A DNA stretch of 64,000 nucleotides, taken from contig NC_062252.1 in assembly GCF_905475465.1 (NCBI RefSeq), positions 7,440,001 to 7,504,000 of the forward strand. The letters are read 5' to 3'. The stretch is from Pieris napi. Taxonomy: Eukaryota > Arthropoda > Insecta > Lepidoptera > Pieridae. A model generated the notes under the pieces. The model had not been told where the DNA came from, made no database searches, and saw only the letters and a list, made by a program, of their open reading frames with translations. The first letter of the stretch is position 1. Every line of letters begins with the position of its first letter. This document shows positions 1 to 11,714 of this stretch, in pieces. The translations under genes and the position numbers were made by a program.

Positions 1-370
1 GCTAGTCTCTTTCGTTTGACTTGTTAAGGGTTGGTACATAATAATTTCTATATTACATTTTATAACTTAACTATTGTTGCACAATAAGAATATTTTCCGT
101 TTCAGCACAGGAAGGGTCGAAGATGTTGATTAAGATTGTTATTGAATGTATAAAGTCTTGAATCGTTACTGAAAAGCTTGTTTTTAAGAAAGTGGTTAAA
201 GATGAGGGTCTCTTTAAGAGAAAAAGCGTTGGGCGATGAAAGTGCAGTTTTCTGGGTATCTTATCTTAGTTTGCATTGTATATGAAAAAGACTTTCATCC
301 CAGAAAATTTAAGGGTCAAGACTTAACGCGAACTATGACTATCCTAGTCCACGAAAATAAAAACATTCAA
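1..370. other. Unassigned sequence
   Basis: AT-rich DNA downstream of the CR1-type element's 3' tail. I see no long reading frame, tRNA or recognisable repeat here. Confidence 0.4.
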
Positions 371-591
371 TGATTATTTACTCAAACTCAAACTCAAACT
401 CAAAATATCTTTATTCAAGTAGGTAACCAAGTACACTTTTGAATAGTCAAGTCAAATTAATCGTAAATTTACATTTACTACCAGTTCGCAAGTCAAGGGC
501 GTAGAGCGGGTAAGAAGAACTGGCAAGAAACTTTCCGCCACTCTTTTTAATCGCCAAGTATTGTCATACAAATTGTTTGAACTGGAGCAAT

Positions 592-3414
592 TCAATCCCA
601 AGGATTAGGATCATTTAAGTAGTCCTCAAATTTATAAAAAGCTTTGTTGATTAATTTTCGTTTAACGAGGACTTTGAATTTATTTAGTGATAATTCTCTA
701 ATTGCGCTTGGGAGTTTGTTGTAAAAACGAATACAATTTCTATATAAGGAGTGGTTTATCTTTTGGAGCCTGGTTGGTCGTACACTCAAATTAGTTCTAT
801 TTCGCGTATTATACTGGTGAAAGTCACCATTTGTTTTAAAATCGTTTATATTTTTTTGGACATACAACAAGGCTTCAAGAATATATTGACCAGATAGTGT
901 CATAATATTTAATTCCTTAAACTTATTCCGTACCGACTCCCTCGGAGAAACACAACAAATACCCCGAACAGCCCGCTTCTGCAGCACAAATATGGATTGA
1001 ACCTCTGCAGCAGCACCCCACAATAAAATGCCGTACGACATAACGATATGAAAGTAGCTATGATACACAATTTTAGCCGTGTCCTCATCAGTAAACTGTC
1101 GGATTTTCTTTACTGCATATGCTGCAGAGCTCAGCCTATTCGAAAGAGTCTCTATGTGTGGGCCCCATTGGAGTTTACTATCTATTGTTATGCCTAGAAA
1201 AACAGTTTTGTCAACAAAGTTTAGTTCACTGTCCTTAATTTTCAGGTTACCAATATCTCGCTTTACGCTAGTAGTTGTAAATCTAATACATTTTGTTTTA
1301 TTCTCATTAAGCAATAAGTTATTTACATTAAACCAGTTAACTATACGAGAGATAGAATTGTTTACATCGTCCAATAATACGTTATTCCTATTCACTTTAA
1401 ATAGAAGTGAAGTGTCATCAGCAAACAATACCATCTCATGAACTTCGTTGACAAAGAATGGGAGGTCATTTATGTAAATCAGAAATAAGAAAGGCCCGAG
1501 AATCGATCCTTGGGGGACGCCCATTGATACCTGCGAACCCGGAGAGGTGACTCCATTGACATGAACTCTTTGGATCCTTCCCTTTAAATATGAATTCATC
1601 AGGCTGGAAGCTTTGCCATCAACTCCATAGTGTTGAAGCTTTCCAACGAGTATATCAGGATGAACACAGTCAAAGGCCTTTGACAGGTCACAAAAGACGC
1701 CGACTACATCATATGATTCTTCCCAGGCGTTAAATATGTCCGAAATCAACTTCACACCGGCATCGATTGTGGAGCGACCCTTAGTGAAACCATACTGTTT
1801 ATTATGTTAGAGTTTATTTTTATTAAAATGTAAAGAAAGCTGGTCTAGCATTATCTTTTCAAAAACTTTGCTCAACGCAGGGAGCACGGAAACAGGTCTG
1901 AAGTTTGACGGATCAGACTCACTACCTGCCTTGAACAACGGTGTAATCTTACTTAATTTCATTTCGTCCGGAAAGACTCCACAATCGATACAGCTGTTAA
2001 AAATTATAGACAATTCAGAGCTTATTACATTAATAACGGAATTTAAAATGACTGTTGACATACCCCATATATCTTTACTTTTTTTTAAATTAATAAGCTT
2101 AAAAGTTTTAACGATATCATTACAAGTTATATGTTTAAACTGAAATTTAATATTACATTCAGGTACACATTTTTCTAGCAATGAGATCGCAGCAGCAGGT
2201 GAAGAATCTAGGGACTTGGTCGTATTTAGTGGTACATTTGTAAAGAACTCTTCAAAAGAAGAAGCTACCTCTGGGTCAGATTTTATTAACTTCCCTTTAA
2301 CTTTTAACATATAATCAGTTCGTTTGTCAGACGTTTTACCTGATTCTTCATTTATTATTTTCCAGGTAGCTTTTACTTTATCCATGCTATTTTTTATTTT
2401 TGAACTTAAATATTGAGACTTTGCAGTTTTGCAATCTTTTTTGAAATTATTTGAATATAACCTAACATATTCCCTAAATTCCACACTAGTGTTATATTGC
2501 ATTTCGTCATAGATTTCATATAATTTTAACCTTTTCCTGTGTAACTCCTCATTTGCCCAGTCACAGAAACTTGTTTTCTCAGAGACCAATAAAGTCTTTT
2601 GAGTAAATACTTTCTTGAATTCATCAATAAATGATCCAAAAAAAGTATTGTATAAATTATTAGGGGATGAGTTGCCACACAGAAATGGCATTCTATAGAC
2701 CAATGCTTCTCTAAATCTGTCCAAACGGTCATTTGTAATAGGAGTTATCACAATTTTCTTCTTTTTACATGTTTTTTGTTTCCTTAATTGGAATTCAAAC
2801 CATTGACCAGTGTGATCAGATTTAAATCTATTGAAAATACAAACATTCAAAGGGGCTATGTCACTATATATGTTATCTATACAAGTTGCGGTGCTAGCTG
2901 TTATTCTTGTGGGTGAATGAAATTGATTTATTAAATTGTATGAACGAAAAAGACTAAGTATGCGTACACTTGAATTAGAATGACAAAGTAAATTGACATT
3001 AAAGTCCCCACACACAATTAGCCCTTTATTACACTTTACTAATTTACACAATATCTCCTCTAATACATTTTCAACATTATTATAGACAGCTGATGGAGGA
3101 CAATATAGACATACAACAATGAATTGCTCCAGTTCCACACAGGAGATTTCAATAGTTAGTTCTACAGAGAGGCTGATAATATCCTTTCTTTCTTTGCATT
3201 TAAGTTTTTTACTTATTAGGATTAATGAGCCACCATGAATTGCATTTTCTCTGCAAAACACACTACCAACCCTGTGGTTACAAAAATTAAACAAAACTTC
3301 ATATTTTTTTAGCCAGTGCTCTGTTATGCACAAAAAGTCTATTTTTTGACTATTCAAGAATAGTTCAATTTCTAATTCTTTATTTTTCATCCCCTGTATA
3401 TTTTGATGAACCAC
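592..3414 (-). pseudogene. Endonuclease-reverse transcriptase ORF2, one in-frame stop
   Basis: This is the polyprotein that nicks target DNA and reverse-transcribes the element RNA. The upstream part (3414-1807, 535 residues) starts with the endonuclease: HQNIQG near the start, the catalytic glutamate in TEHW, then GDFNVNLL and the SDHTGQWFEF block. It then enters RT with FRPVSVLPALSKVFEKIM. The downstream part (1755-592, 387 residues) has FCDLSKAFDCVHPDIL, GVPQGSILGPFLFLIYINDL and the catalytic FADD, followed by a thumb region and a C-terminal tail. The two parts are in the same frame and are separated only by a TAA at 1809-1807, just before the QYGFTKGRST block. No frameshift is needed. Both listed starts are GTG codons, so they are not true initiation sites: the frame stays open upstream to a stop near 3511. 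A single stop in an otherwise open frame suggests a fairly young, inactivated copy. Confidence 0.85.
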
Positions 3415-3494
3415 AATAATTTTTTGGGAATGAATTTTATCACATAATATACTTACCTTATTATTGCAAGAGTGGTGCTCTGTTGTCCTATAAT

Positions 3495-3743
3495 CTAATT
3501 TAAATAAATATTATTTGGAATTTCTTCCAAGGTCTTATAATCTAATGCTTGCTCAATAGAAGCAAGGGGTCTAGCCAAATTCTTGGCTGTCATCTCTATA
3601 AAATATGATAGCGAAACAGCTATCTGTCTTTTTAAGAAAGCAGGTAGGTAATAATATCTACCCTTTGTAATAAAAAACTTTTTTGTATACCTATTGGTAT
3701 CTATGACACAAAATTTATCATTATACATTGCCAATGTATGCAA
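3495..3743 (-). pseudogene. Possible ORF1 tail of the CR1-type element (82 codons)
   Basis: An open frame directly upstream of the endonuclease frame, on the same strand and in a different frame. The product is basic and aromatic-rich (ITKGRYYYLPAFLKRQI). The pattern faintly recalls the C-terminal end of the SGNH/esterase-like ORF1 found in some CR1 elements (a short block ending in a GK motif followed by a basic helix), but I cannot recognise it firmly. Position and strand suggest it belongs to the same element. It could also be unrelated flanking sequence. Confidence 0.35.
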
Positions 3744-3759
3744 TGTTTGATTAAGAATT

Positions 3760-4195
3760 TATTTAAGTATATGATAATTTAATAATTGATTACTAAAACA
3801 CGTCTTTGCTCAACTCGAATTAACTTTGAAGTTGAGTTGAAGATTATGATATATTATATAGATATGTATTTGACTTCAAGAATATAAAATGGCATACACA
3901 TATACACAGTTCTGGTCTGGTCTCCTTTAGGCACTTGCCCACATAGCACAGCTAAGGCGTGTTTGGTGTCTTACACATGATATACATTTTTAACAGACTA
4001 AAAACTCGCAAAGGAGGTTTTCATTTTACGTGTCTTTTTTGTTGATTATGTTCAAGCATACCTTCTCAATCTCTGGTGTGATCTGGGTGATCAAATGATT
4101 TTGATTTGCAGCGTAATTTGTTGATTGTACTATATGATTTTTTTCACCGTAAAAGCAAGTGTTCATTGCGCATGTAGATATAACCAGGAGCGGTG
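3760..4195. other. Unassigned AT-rich spacer
   Basis: No gene or recognisable repeat is seen between the CR1-type element and the first SINE remnant. Confidence 0.35.
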
Positions 4196-4197
4196 AT

Positions 4198-4403
4198 CGC
4201 CTATTGGCGCGCGACTCTGACAGCGTGAGTACTAATAGACTTCCTGTCTATGTGCGCATTTACTACTCGACCGTACTGTGAAGGAAACCGGCACCTCACC
4301 TCAGAAAATCTACATATATCTGGTATAGAAGGCAGATCATTTACTTTCCTATTAAAAACAATCACGAAACAAATACAGAAATCTGAGACCCAGATCTACA
4401 GGT
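4198..4403 (+). mobile_element. Metulj-like SINE, degenerate copy
   Basis: It keeps the SINE body in sense orientation: a ctatgtgcgcattta block, then gtgaaggaaaccggca, then a 3' part with caaatacagaaatctgagacccaga. The tRNA-like head (about 4198-4235) is strongly diverged and box B is not recognisable. Confidence 0.6.
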
Positions 4404-4695
4404 ATCCCCATTGTTTATTTAATAATTAAATACATTGTAGCACGGTTGGGATTCGAATTACTTAAGACTAATTTCTGTTTAAATTTAAACATTTCAATAA
4501 ACAATACGTTCTAAAGCCACTGATTGTTATTTAAATGAATTATTTGCATTGGTACTGACCTCTAGCGATCTCCGTCGATAAAATTGCGCTAACGGCTTTT
4601 CGTTTATACTTCAAGGATGGCGATCGTAGGTATTCACATTAAATGGATACTTATAATCTTGGTTAAAAGATGGTTAAAAACTTACAAAATACGTA

Positions 4696-4956
4696 TTTAC
4701 AACCTTTTTAGGTCTGGTCCTCAGATTTCTGTATTTGTTTCATGATCATTTGTAGGCAAGTAGGTGATCTCTTGTGCTTGACACACGCCGTCGACTTTTT
4801 CGGTCTATAGCAAGATGGTTTCCTCACGATGTTTTTCTTAACCGTTCGACCGAATGGTAGAATAGAAAGAAAGCCCATTGGTGCACAGCCCGGCATCGAA
4901 CCTACGACCTCAGGGATCAGAATCGCACGCTGAAGCCAATAGACTAACACTTCTGA
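4696..4956 (-). mobile_element. Metulj-like tRNA-derived SINE
   Basis: Antisense copy of the commonest repeat in this window. On the minus strand the head carries a box B-like GGTTCGATGCC (near 4892-4902) and a diverged box A (TTGGCTTCAGCG, near 4928-4939), followed by the family body (tgcaccaatgggctttctttc, ctcacgatgttttt seen on plus, tcgacggcgtgtgtca). It ends at the shared gaaatctgaggaccagacct block. Pol III internal promoters are expected from the tRNA origin. Confidence 0.85.
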
Positions 4957-4959
4957 TCT

Positions 4960-5225
4960 GTCATTTATAATAAAAAATAGGGGTTGATCGTAGAGGGGTG
5001 AAAATTAGGGTTGTATGTATTTTTAATGCTGTATCATAAAAAAATAAAAAATAAAATAATTTAGGGGTGGACTACCCTTAACATTTAGGGGGATGAAAAA
5101 TAGATGTTGTCCGATTCTCAGTTATACCCAATATGCACACAAAATTTTATGAGAATCGGTCAAGTCGTTTCGGAGGAGTTTAACCACAAACACCGCGACA
5201 CGAGAATTTTATATATTAGATATAC
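4960..5225 (+). repeat. Dispersed repeat, 'ggttgatcgtag / cggaggagt' family
   Basis: Body of a non-autonomous repeat seen also at 6655-6985 and 24515-25082. Shared landmarks in order: aaaataggggttgatcgtag, gggtggac-ccttaacatttagg, ccgattctcag, atgagaatcggtcaa, gccgtttcggaggagt (variants), and a terminal gacacgagaattttatatatta. I do not know its class; it has no coding capacity. Confidence 0.65.
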
Positions 5226-5690
5226 CCGGTATATTAATATACTGCCCCCCTGGCTTAGGTTTTTAAATAAAAATTGATTGCTAAAATTCAATGGCACAAC
5301 GGCTACTAGTATCACTATATTGTAATTGTGTGTTTGGTTCCCTTAATAAGACTTTAATATATATTACGCCTTCATTCCAGCCCTAAGTGAGAGTATAGGA
5401 TGGCTATCTCAAAGATCTATCGGCGGAGGTTGTTCTGCTAGTTAGCGGGTTCAGTGCCGGACACGACACGTCACTTACCATTCAGATGCCACTGCTACCA
5501 TCTGTCTTACTAGTTATTTACCTTGTTTATAATTCTTGACGCGAAAAATGTGGTTATGTAATATGTAGACATTATATATAATAATAATAATAAGCCTTTT
5601 TATTTCCTGTTTTACAATAGTTGGTAGTTGTTATATTAAAGTAACCAAAAATATTGATTTTGTTAGTAGGTTAGCTTAAATTATGTTAGT
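5226..5690. other. Unassigned sequence with ATA microsatellite
   Basis: No gene seen. A short (ATA/ATT)n tract lies at about 5578-5593. Confidence 0.35.
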
Positions 5691-5925
5691 AATATATATT
5701 TATAATAGTGGACCCGACAGACGTTGTCCTGCATGATATTTCAAGTAATTAGTAAAGCAAAGTATGAAAGTACCGACTGCAGCGCCATCTGGCGGGCTGA
5801 TTTGTGAATCTAAACCATTCCCAGATCCCCTTGAACACACACAAAAAATTTCATGAAAATCGGTCCAGTCGTTTGAGAGAAGTTCAGTGACATACACACT
5901 CACAGAAGAATTATATATATGAAGA
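5690..5925 (+). repeat. Dispersed repeat ending in an 'atcggtccagtcgttt' block
   Basis: Starts near gtggacccgacagacgttgtc and ends with aaaatcggtccagtcgtttga and a tatatatgaagatt terminus. The order is the same as in the repeats at 4960, 6655 and 21574, but the interior differs. It is probably a related non-autonomous element. Confidence 0.5.
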
Positions 5926-6320
5926 TTATTTATTTAACAGGAACCCCGGTTTGGGTAAAGGCCTCCTCCAAAGATGCCCATTGTTGTCGGTCCTGTGCTA
6001 TGGAGTGCCAGTTTCTGCCAGCTGATCTTTTCAGATCATCTTCCCAGCGGTCTAAGGGTCTCCCCTTCCGCCTCTTGCCTGGTGGTCCTTTCCATTGGGT
6101 AACTTGTTTGGTCCACTTTCTGTTAGACATTCTTGCAACATGGCCAGCCCAATGCCATTTCAGTTTTCGGGCAAAAGTTAAAACGTTTGTAACTTTAGTG
6201 ACGGCTCTTATCTTTGTGTGTCTTATTTTGTCCATTCTCTTTATGTTCAACATGCTTCGCTCTAAACCTCTTAGACATACATTGATTTTATTCACAGCTT
6301 GTGTAGGAAAGAGACATTAT
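5925..6320 (-). pseudogene. Non-LTR retrotransposon RT C-terminus, truncated
   Basis: A 121-residue frame on the minus strand matches the C-terminal end of the endonuclease-RT family also represented intact at 52544-55510: ERSMLNIKRMDKIRHTKI, then KLKWHWAGHVARMSNRKWT, GRPLDRWEDDLKR, and a final DRQQWASLEEAF. The upstream RT core is missing, so this is a 5'-truncated insertion. It is bounded downstream by the repeat ending near 5925. Confidence 0.8.
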
Positions 6321-6579
6321 ATATAAAGATATATAAAGTTAGAACCTAAAAACTAATGGATCTTAAAACCTGAATACTCAATTCAAATTTTTGAAAATCA
6401 ATGCAGGTAATATATGCCTTGGTAAATTAATTATAAGCAATCATTAGCAGCAAATATTTAACAGTGTTAATTAATTCTAAACTTAGTTGTACAAAATGTT
6501 AGAAATGACTAACTATATCGTTCTAAATATTAAAGTTTGATTTGTCGAATATAACTTAATTTTTTGTGGCGCGAGTTAT

Positions 6580-6663
6580 GTAACCTCACGTTATGTAAGT
6601 TACATATTATATATATATAACTAATATATTAGTAACTAATATATATATATATATACTAGCTGA
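6580..6663. repeat. AT-rich palindromic microsatellite
   Basis: Alternating TA tracts with mirror blocks (taactaatatattagtaac), directly ahead of the dispersed repeat that begins at about 6656. Confidence 0.6.
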
Positions 6664-6985
6664 CCGGGCAAACGTCGTTTTGCCATGTTTATCATTTATA
6701 ATAAAAAATAGGGGTTGATCGTAGAGGAGTGAAAATTAGGGGTTGTATGTATTTTTTAATGCTGTATCATAAAAAAATATGGAATATTTTTTTATATAAA
6801 ATTAAAAAAACAAATTTAGGGGTGGACTATCCTTAACATTTAGGGGGATGAAAAGTAGATGTTGTCCGATTCTCAGACATACCCAATATGCACACAAAAT
6901 TTCATGAGAATCGGTCGAGCCGTTTCGGAGGAGTTTAACTACAAACACCGCGACACGAGAATTTTTTATATTAGATATATTATAT
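6655..6985 (+). repeat. Dispersed repeat, 'ggttgatcgtag' family, fullest copy
   Basis: Begins with actagctgaccgggcaaacgt and carries the full order of landmarks (ggggttgatcgtagagg, atgctgtatcataaaaaa, gggtggactatcc, ccgattctcag, atcggtcgagccgtttcgg, gacacgagaatttt), ending in ttagatatattatatta. It is the best reference copy in the window for the family at 4960 and 24515. Confidence 0.65.
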
Positions 6986-7138
6986 TAGTTACTAATTAGA
7001 AGCGTAAACAAAATGTAAACAATCATCACACTTAAAGCCAATATGAGCGCTTCAGTTTTTACCACACTTATAAATTGTAGTTTAACATTTTCGTTTCCGA
7101 TAAAGTCCAATAACATGGCATTTAGATTTATGAACCCT

Positions 7139-7416
7139 TAAGCTTAGGTTTCCTAGAAAAGCGGTGCCGTTATCCAACGGCCGTAATGTAACGTTGGGTG
7201 ACGTCACCCACGTCACGTCACGTCTATAAATAACATCGGAGTATGTTTTCTAGAGAACGTTGAGTGTCACCGTAACGTCAAATAGCGGTGCTGTCATTTG
7301 CATGACGGCCGTCATAGCGGTGATAAACATTAGTTCAACATACCATGAGTGGAAACGTGAATTGGACGAGCTAAAATGATTTTTTTGCATTATGTTAAAG
7401 AAACCTAAGCTTTCGA
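7139..7416. mobile_element. MITE with AAGCTTAGGTTTC terminal inverted repeats
   Basis: The left end aagcttaggtttc (7140-7152) is mirrored by gaaacctaagctt at 7402-7414. The interior of about 250 bases is GC-richer than the flanks, with nested self-complementary runs (gggtgacgtcaccc). There is no coding capacity. The superfamily is not determined. Confidence 0.6.
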
Positions 7417-7617
7417 TAAGCCAAGTTTGTTTTTGTTAGCGTCGCAACCTCGCTACCCCTACTTTTGTGTTAGTTATAAGCACTTTAAACCATTCAAGTC
7501 AGTTGTTACCCAGCTTCAAAGAGTTTTATTTGAACATCTCCAAACGAAAAACCGCCACCGAACTTAAATCGCGCCAGACCCAACATTCAGAGAATTGGTT
7601 TATAGTTTCATTTGTTT

Positions 7618-7860
7618 TATACAGGGTGGCCAAAAAGTCGTGGATCAAGTGCAAATAAGGGATAGGTGAGGTCATCAGCTGCAAAAAAAAATTCTTACTA
7701 CTACTTTTTGTATCATATAACTTAATATTATGCAAAATAAAGTATAACTCTGTAGGGGTTGAGCTTAGAGACCTCCCGTACAACAATTTTTTGCAGCTGA
7801 TGACCTGATCTATTTATCTATTGCGTTTGATCCACGACTTTTTAACCAGCCTGTATACAG
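7618..7860. mobile_element. Tc1/mariner-type MITE
   Basis: Long terminal inverted repeats. The left end tacagggtggccaaaaagtcg matches the complement of the right end (cgactttttaaccagcctgta). Homology continues inward through a gatcaa block and a second conserved stretch near gtcatcagctgcaaaaaa, complementary to the right arm at 7787-7806. The ends lie at TA, fitting a TA target duplication. The ACAGGGTGGCC-type end is typical of mariner relatives. It contains no transposase frame. Confidence 0.75.
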
Positions 7861-8107
7861 TACTAAGTGCTTTTCTTTAAGAAGGGCGTACCATTCACTT
7901 AAAGGTTGCCAAAACACACTCAAGCCCCCAGGCATTGCCGTTTCCATGGGCAGCGGTTAGCACTTTATCCAAAGAAACCCGTTTGTCTTCTGTCCCAAAA
8001 AAGGTATCGAATCCGCAAGTAATATATAATAGTATTAATAACAAGAACACAGTAACAGCAATTCATGTTCTTAATTGCTTTATCAGCATATTTAAGAGAC
8101 ATATAAA

Positions 8108-8400
8108 AAAATCAGTGGCGCTACAACCTCTTTAGGTCTTGGCTTCAGATTTTTGAATCTGTTCCATAATAGCTTTTTTAAATCTAATAGACAAGTAGGT
8201 CATCAGCATCCTGAGCCTGACACACGCCGTCGACATTTTGGGTCTAAGACATGTTGGTTTTCCCACGATGTTTTCCTTCACCGTTCGAGCAAATGTTAAA
8301 TGCACACATAGAAAGAAAGTCCATTGGTGCACAGCCGAGATCGAACCTACGACCTCAGGTATGAGAGTCGCACGCTGAAGCCACTAGGCACTGCTCTTAA
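8108..8400 (-). mobile_element. Metulj-like tRNA-derived SINE, full length
   Basis: Antisense copy with complete landmarks: a sgccact-type 3' end (agtggcgctacaacct on plus), the cacacgccgtcgac and ttaaatgcacacatagaaag blocks, box B (the complement of gatcgaacctac) and a box A-like TGGCTTCAGCG. It ends in the agcagtgcc head. Confidence 0.85.
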
Positions 8401-8569
8401 GAGATATATAACAAAATCTTGTAAGGATATAAGCACATTATCATCAAGCGCAGTATTTATTAGACACAGACGAAGCCACGCGAATTACTTTGTTATTACC
8501 GACTCTAGGGAGTTCGAGAATCGCAAGCCACATCCGAACAAACTTCCCATAGTCGCAGATACTTTATAA

Positions 8570-11500
8570 TATCTGCCAGAGACTCATATTGAACGTTTTA
8601 AACTTTCAACTTACCTTTGGAAATATTTTCAAAGAATTTCATAAAGGATTTTGTTATGTGATTGAAGTTGGTTTTACGTTCGTTATTGCACATTCATTTT
8701 ACTTATACATATATAATAGCTAATTGATCATATCTTGTACATGCCAATACAACTACTACAAGTAGATAGTATAAAATTGGTTCGGAAATAATTCAGCAGA
8801 TAGCTGGTTTCACATAGGTAGTGCGCGACAAAAACTGCCTTAAATAACGCTCAAACCTAAGTGATGATAAGAAAATTTTGTTTTTTAACAGTACGAATAC
8901 AGTCCAGTCCAATCATAGACACGCGATCCTACTCTTCATTCCGGTTGACCAATCACAATTAAGCTAAACGCATCAATCTATTTAATACCAACCTACTAAT
9001 AACTAACACAATAATAACCACATGGACTTACGATTGTCTGCTTAAAAAAATCAATAATAATTATTATAGTCTATATATTAGTATAGTTTTACACTATCAC
9101 ATTCGTTACTAGCTATGCAGATGAAATCGCGTGCAGCAAGCATACACACTTTTAATAAATCTTGTTAATGCAATTAATCACAATTAAAGCGACAAGCTTA
9201 GAAAATTACAACGAAAAATATATCACAAATATTTTAGCATTTGACCACACGTAATAAATCGATTACGTCATCGGTAATTCAATAAGTGCGCAATAAATTG
9301 AAGTATCAAAACTGAAAGAGCGCAGTATATTATGAGATAGCATGCGAAATTAAATACTTTATTCGATCCGATGACAATGAAATAAAATGTTTTGATTGTA
9401 ATTTATATTGCTCGGCGAAGTTTATGGATCAGCTGGAACGCGATACGGACAAGTATCAAGGGTGTCGAGTGATGTATAATTTTGTTTGTTCGCTGAATTT
9501 TATGATCTGTAATGGGAACGTGAAACGTTCCTTGTATTTCGTTGAATTGTTTAATACCTTAGTAAAGGTAAGAAGGAACAAGTGTTAGTCTAAAAAAATA
9601 TACATGAATTAGTAAATATGTTAACATATTTGGATTTTAAATAAAGGATTTATAAAATAGTACTTATTTGACAGTAGAAAACATTTACGACTCAGCAGTT
9701 ACGTTTGGTATTTTGGATATAGAGACCCGACGAAATCCACTTATAAATCTCCATTCTCCATTTTGAACTTGAAATTAAAATCTATTGCTAAGAATTGACT
9801 ATACAGTCAGCAAATGCATTCTTAGATGGCCGGTAGTGTAAGCGTAGAAAGTAAGAAAAATGCAATAAACTGCCTATTTTGCTAACCGTAACATTCGGAT
9901 CAATGAACGGTGAGATTATCATTCGAATTTCTTGTGAAATATCGCCATACAAAAATTTATTGTGTTCTGACTTGTGATTACAATCTATAACAAAATGCTT
10001 ATAATTTTGGCGATTCTTCTTGTTGAGTGGGTTTAAATTGGTTATTTGATATTATCTCTTTAAGAGAAGGAATAATTATAGGTGCATCTTTGCGTGGGAC
10101 TAAATTGTCTTTTAGTTTCTGTTAAATTAGTTGACATCTTCTTTAATAGCGTTCTTCATTCTTGAAGGTCGTGTGGGTGGTGCATGTCTTCCTCCATAAG
10201 AAAATGGGCAAAATCTTTAGTTAGTTTTTACCGAAATATTTCGATCTTTGGTAAGACATATAAATCGTTACAATATGTGAATGAATTATTAATTAATACA
10301 GTTAAAATTGTGAGTTTGGCTTAACTGAGACCGGGTATATCGCGGTGTATCGAATGTGGGAAGTCAAAAATCTCATAAAAATGCATCGTTACCTTTCAAG
10401 GTAATAATTAAATTATGTATTCATGCATAAAACGTCTCTAGATAGGATCTTTAGGATATCGCAGGGTGTCTGCGCAATATTTTGCAAAATCATTTTTTTT
10501 TCATAGAATAGAGGGAAAATAAGCACGAGGTCACCAAAATAGCAAAAAAATCTTTGGTTATTATAAAAAATTTCAAGCACTGTTGTCTAATATGTATTTT
10601 GAAGGCAAGAATTATTTAAAAATCGAATAATTGTGTCTTTAGCATTAACTCTGCGATTAAGGAAATTTTTAGTATGTCGGCAAAAGTCAAATAGTTACTC
10701 TATTTTTATCTACAAGTAGTTCGTATGGGAAGAAAACAGACGAAAATTAATGAAATGTATACGTATGATATATATAATATTAAATGTTATCCCATACCTT
10801 TTTCATGTTCCTAAAACGTACAATATAAAATTATGAATACTTTTATTTCATGTAAGAAATTAAATCGAAACATTCCTTATACTGCACTTATACGTGCCAA
10901 TAGCCGATATCTCATTGAATTGTTAATCGACGTCTCTTATCGACTTGTGAAAAAGTACACAAATCACACCTCTTTGCAACGCGTTTTTTTTTCAATTATT
11001 CAACGCATTGGAAACGAGTTTCTTGAACCAGAGATATTCTTATTTAATGCATATTCTTTATCGTTTAACTCGTTCATAGTCTGTGCGGATTAACTATATT
11101 CGCTAATCTGTGGTAATTTTTAAATTTGGCGGGGTTTTCTGTGCTATTAAAATCCGAAAAAACCTTTATAATTTCGTTTAAGTTAAATTAAGTAGTAAGC
11201 ACATGTTTTTAAAAGTGTATAGCGTTAAAATGTGCCTGAATTTAATAAATAGTACTAAAATATATTGGAAAAGTTCTCTCAAGTACAATTTAAATGAAAA
11301 TAAGTTAAAATTACACTTGTAAAATAAGATTAAAGATTCGTCGGGCGATACGAAACTAGTTTGCGTTTTCAATTTTAAGACGATTTAAGTTTTAAGCCCC
11401 GTTTAAATCTATAAAGATTTCGCTCGAAACTTCTGGATTTGTTTTACGATTCGTATTTTTACATTTAAATAAATAAAAACGATGTGTACTGTTAGAAGAT

Positions 11501-11618
11501 TGTAAAGTCGCTCGATTTTGAAGAAAAATTAAAATGGCGGGTTTCGCATTCCATTTGCATTACCACTTTTACATTATCTTTTGCATTACCAGTTTTATGT
11601 ATAAAGCATATATATTTT
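8570..11618. other. Long AT-rich spacer without recognised genes
   Basis: About 3 kb. Reading frames are short and show no family motifs; the longest (10833-11093, plus, 86 codons) has no recognisable features and is probably chance. I see no clear terminal repeats or SINE copies. Host regulatory DNA cannot be excluded. Confidence 0.4.
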
Positions 11619-11712
11619 TTAAAGGAAACACACGGCACACGAGCCTATGGAAAGCCTAACGGCAGTCCTGGACACCCATTTTAGTGGGTGCGTTGCCGGC
11701 CTTTGAGGGAGA
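11618..11712 (+). repeat. Helitron-like (Lep1/MINE) fragment
   Basis: Carries the gcacacgagcctatgg and gtcctggacacccattttag blocks and ends at gtgcgttgccggcctttga. This resembles lepidopteran Helitron-derived repeats; the gtgcgttgcc motif recurs in the copy near 45.9 kb. Confidence 0.5.
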
Positions 11713-11714
11713 AT

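Larger units (their letters stand above)
380..3750 (-). mobile_element. CR1/jockey-type non-LTR retrotransposon, nearly complete
   Basis: The element runs on the minus strand. It has an APE-type endonuclease plus reverse transcriptase frame (3414 down to 592), then a 3' UTR of about 200 bases, then a tail of short TTTGAG repeats at about 381-404. The same 3' UTR motifs (the gaactggca and caagggcgtagag blocks, and the ttacctacttgaataaaga block) recur elsewhere in the window, at about 41.1, 49.4, 50.9 and 62.9 kb, so this is a multi-copy family. A short repeat tail instead of plain poly(A) fits CR1-like elements. The 5' end is uncertain: no complete ORF1 is seen upstream of about 3743, so the copy is probably 5'-truncated. 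Clade assignment (CR1/Zenon-like) is by motif resemblance only. Confidence 0.8.

Noticed and set aside
1079..1441. Plus-strand gene opposite the CR1-type RT
   Set aside because: It is the reverse-frame shadow of the RT core.
10833..11093. Small host gene on plus (86 codons)
   Set aside because: No recognisable domain, signal or splice context; composition is like the AT-rich surroundings.
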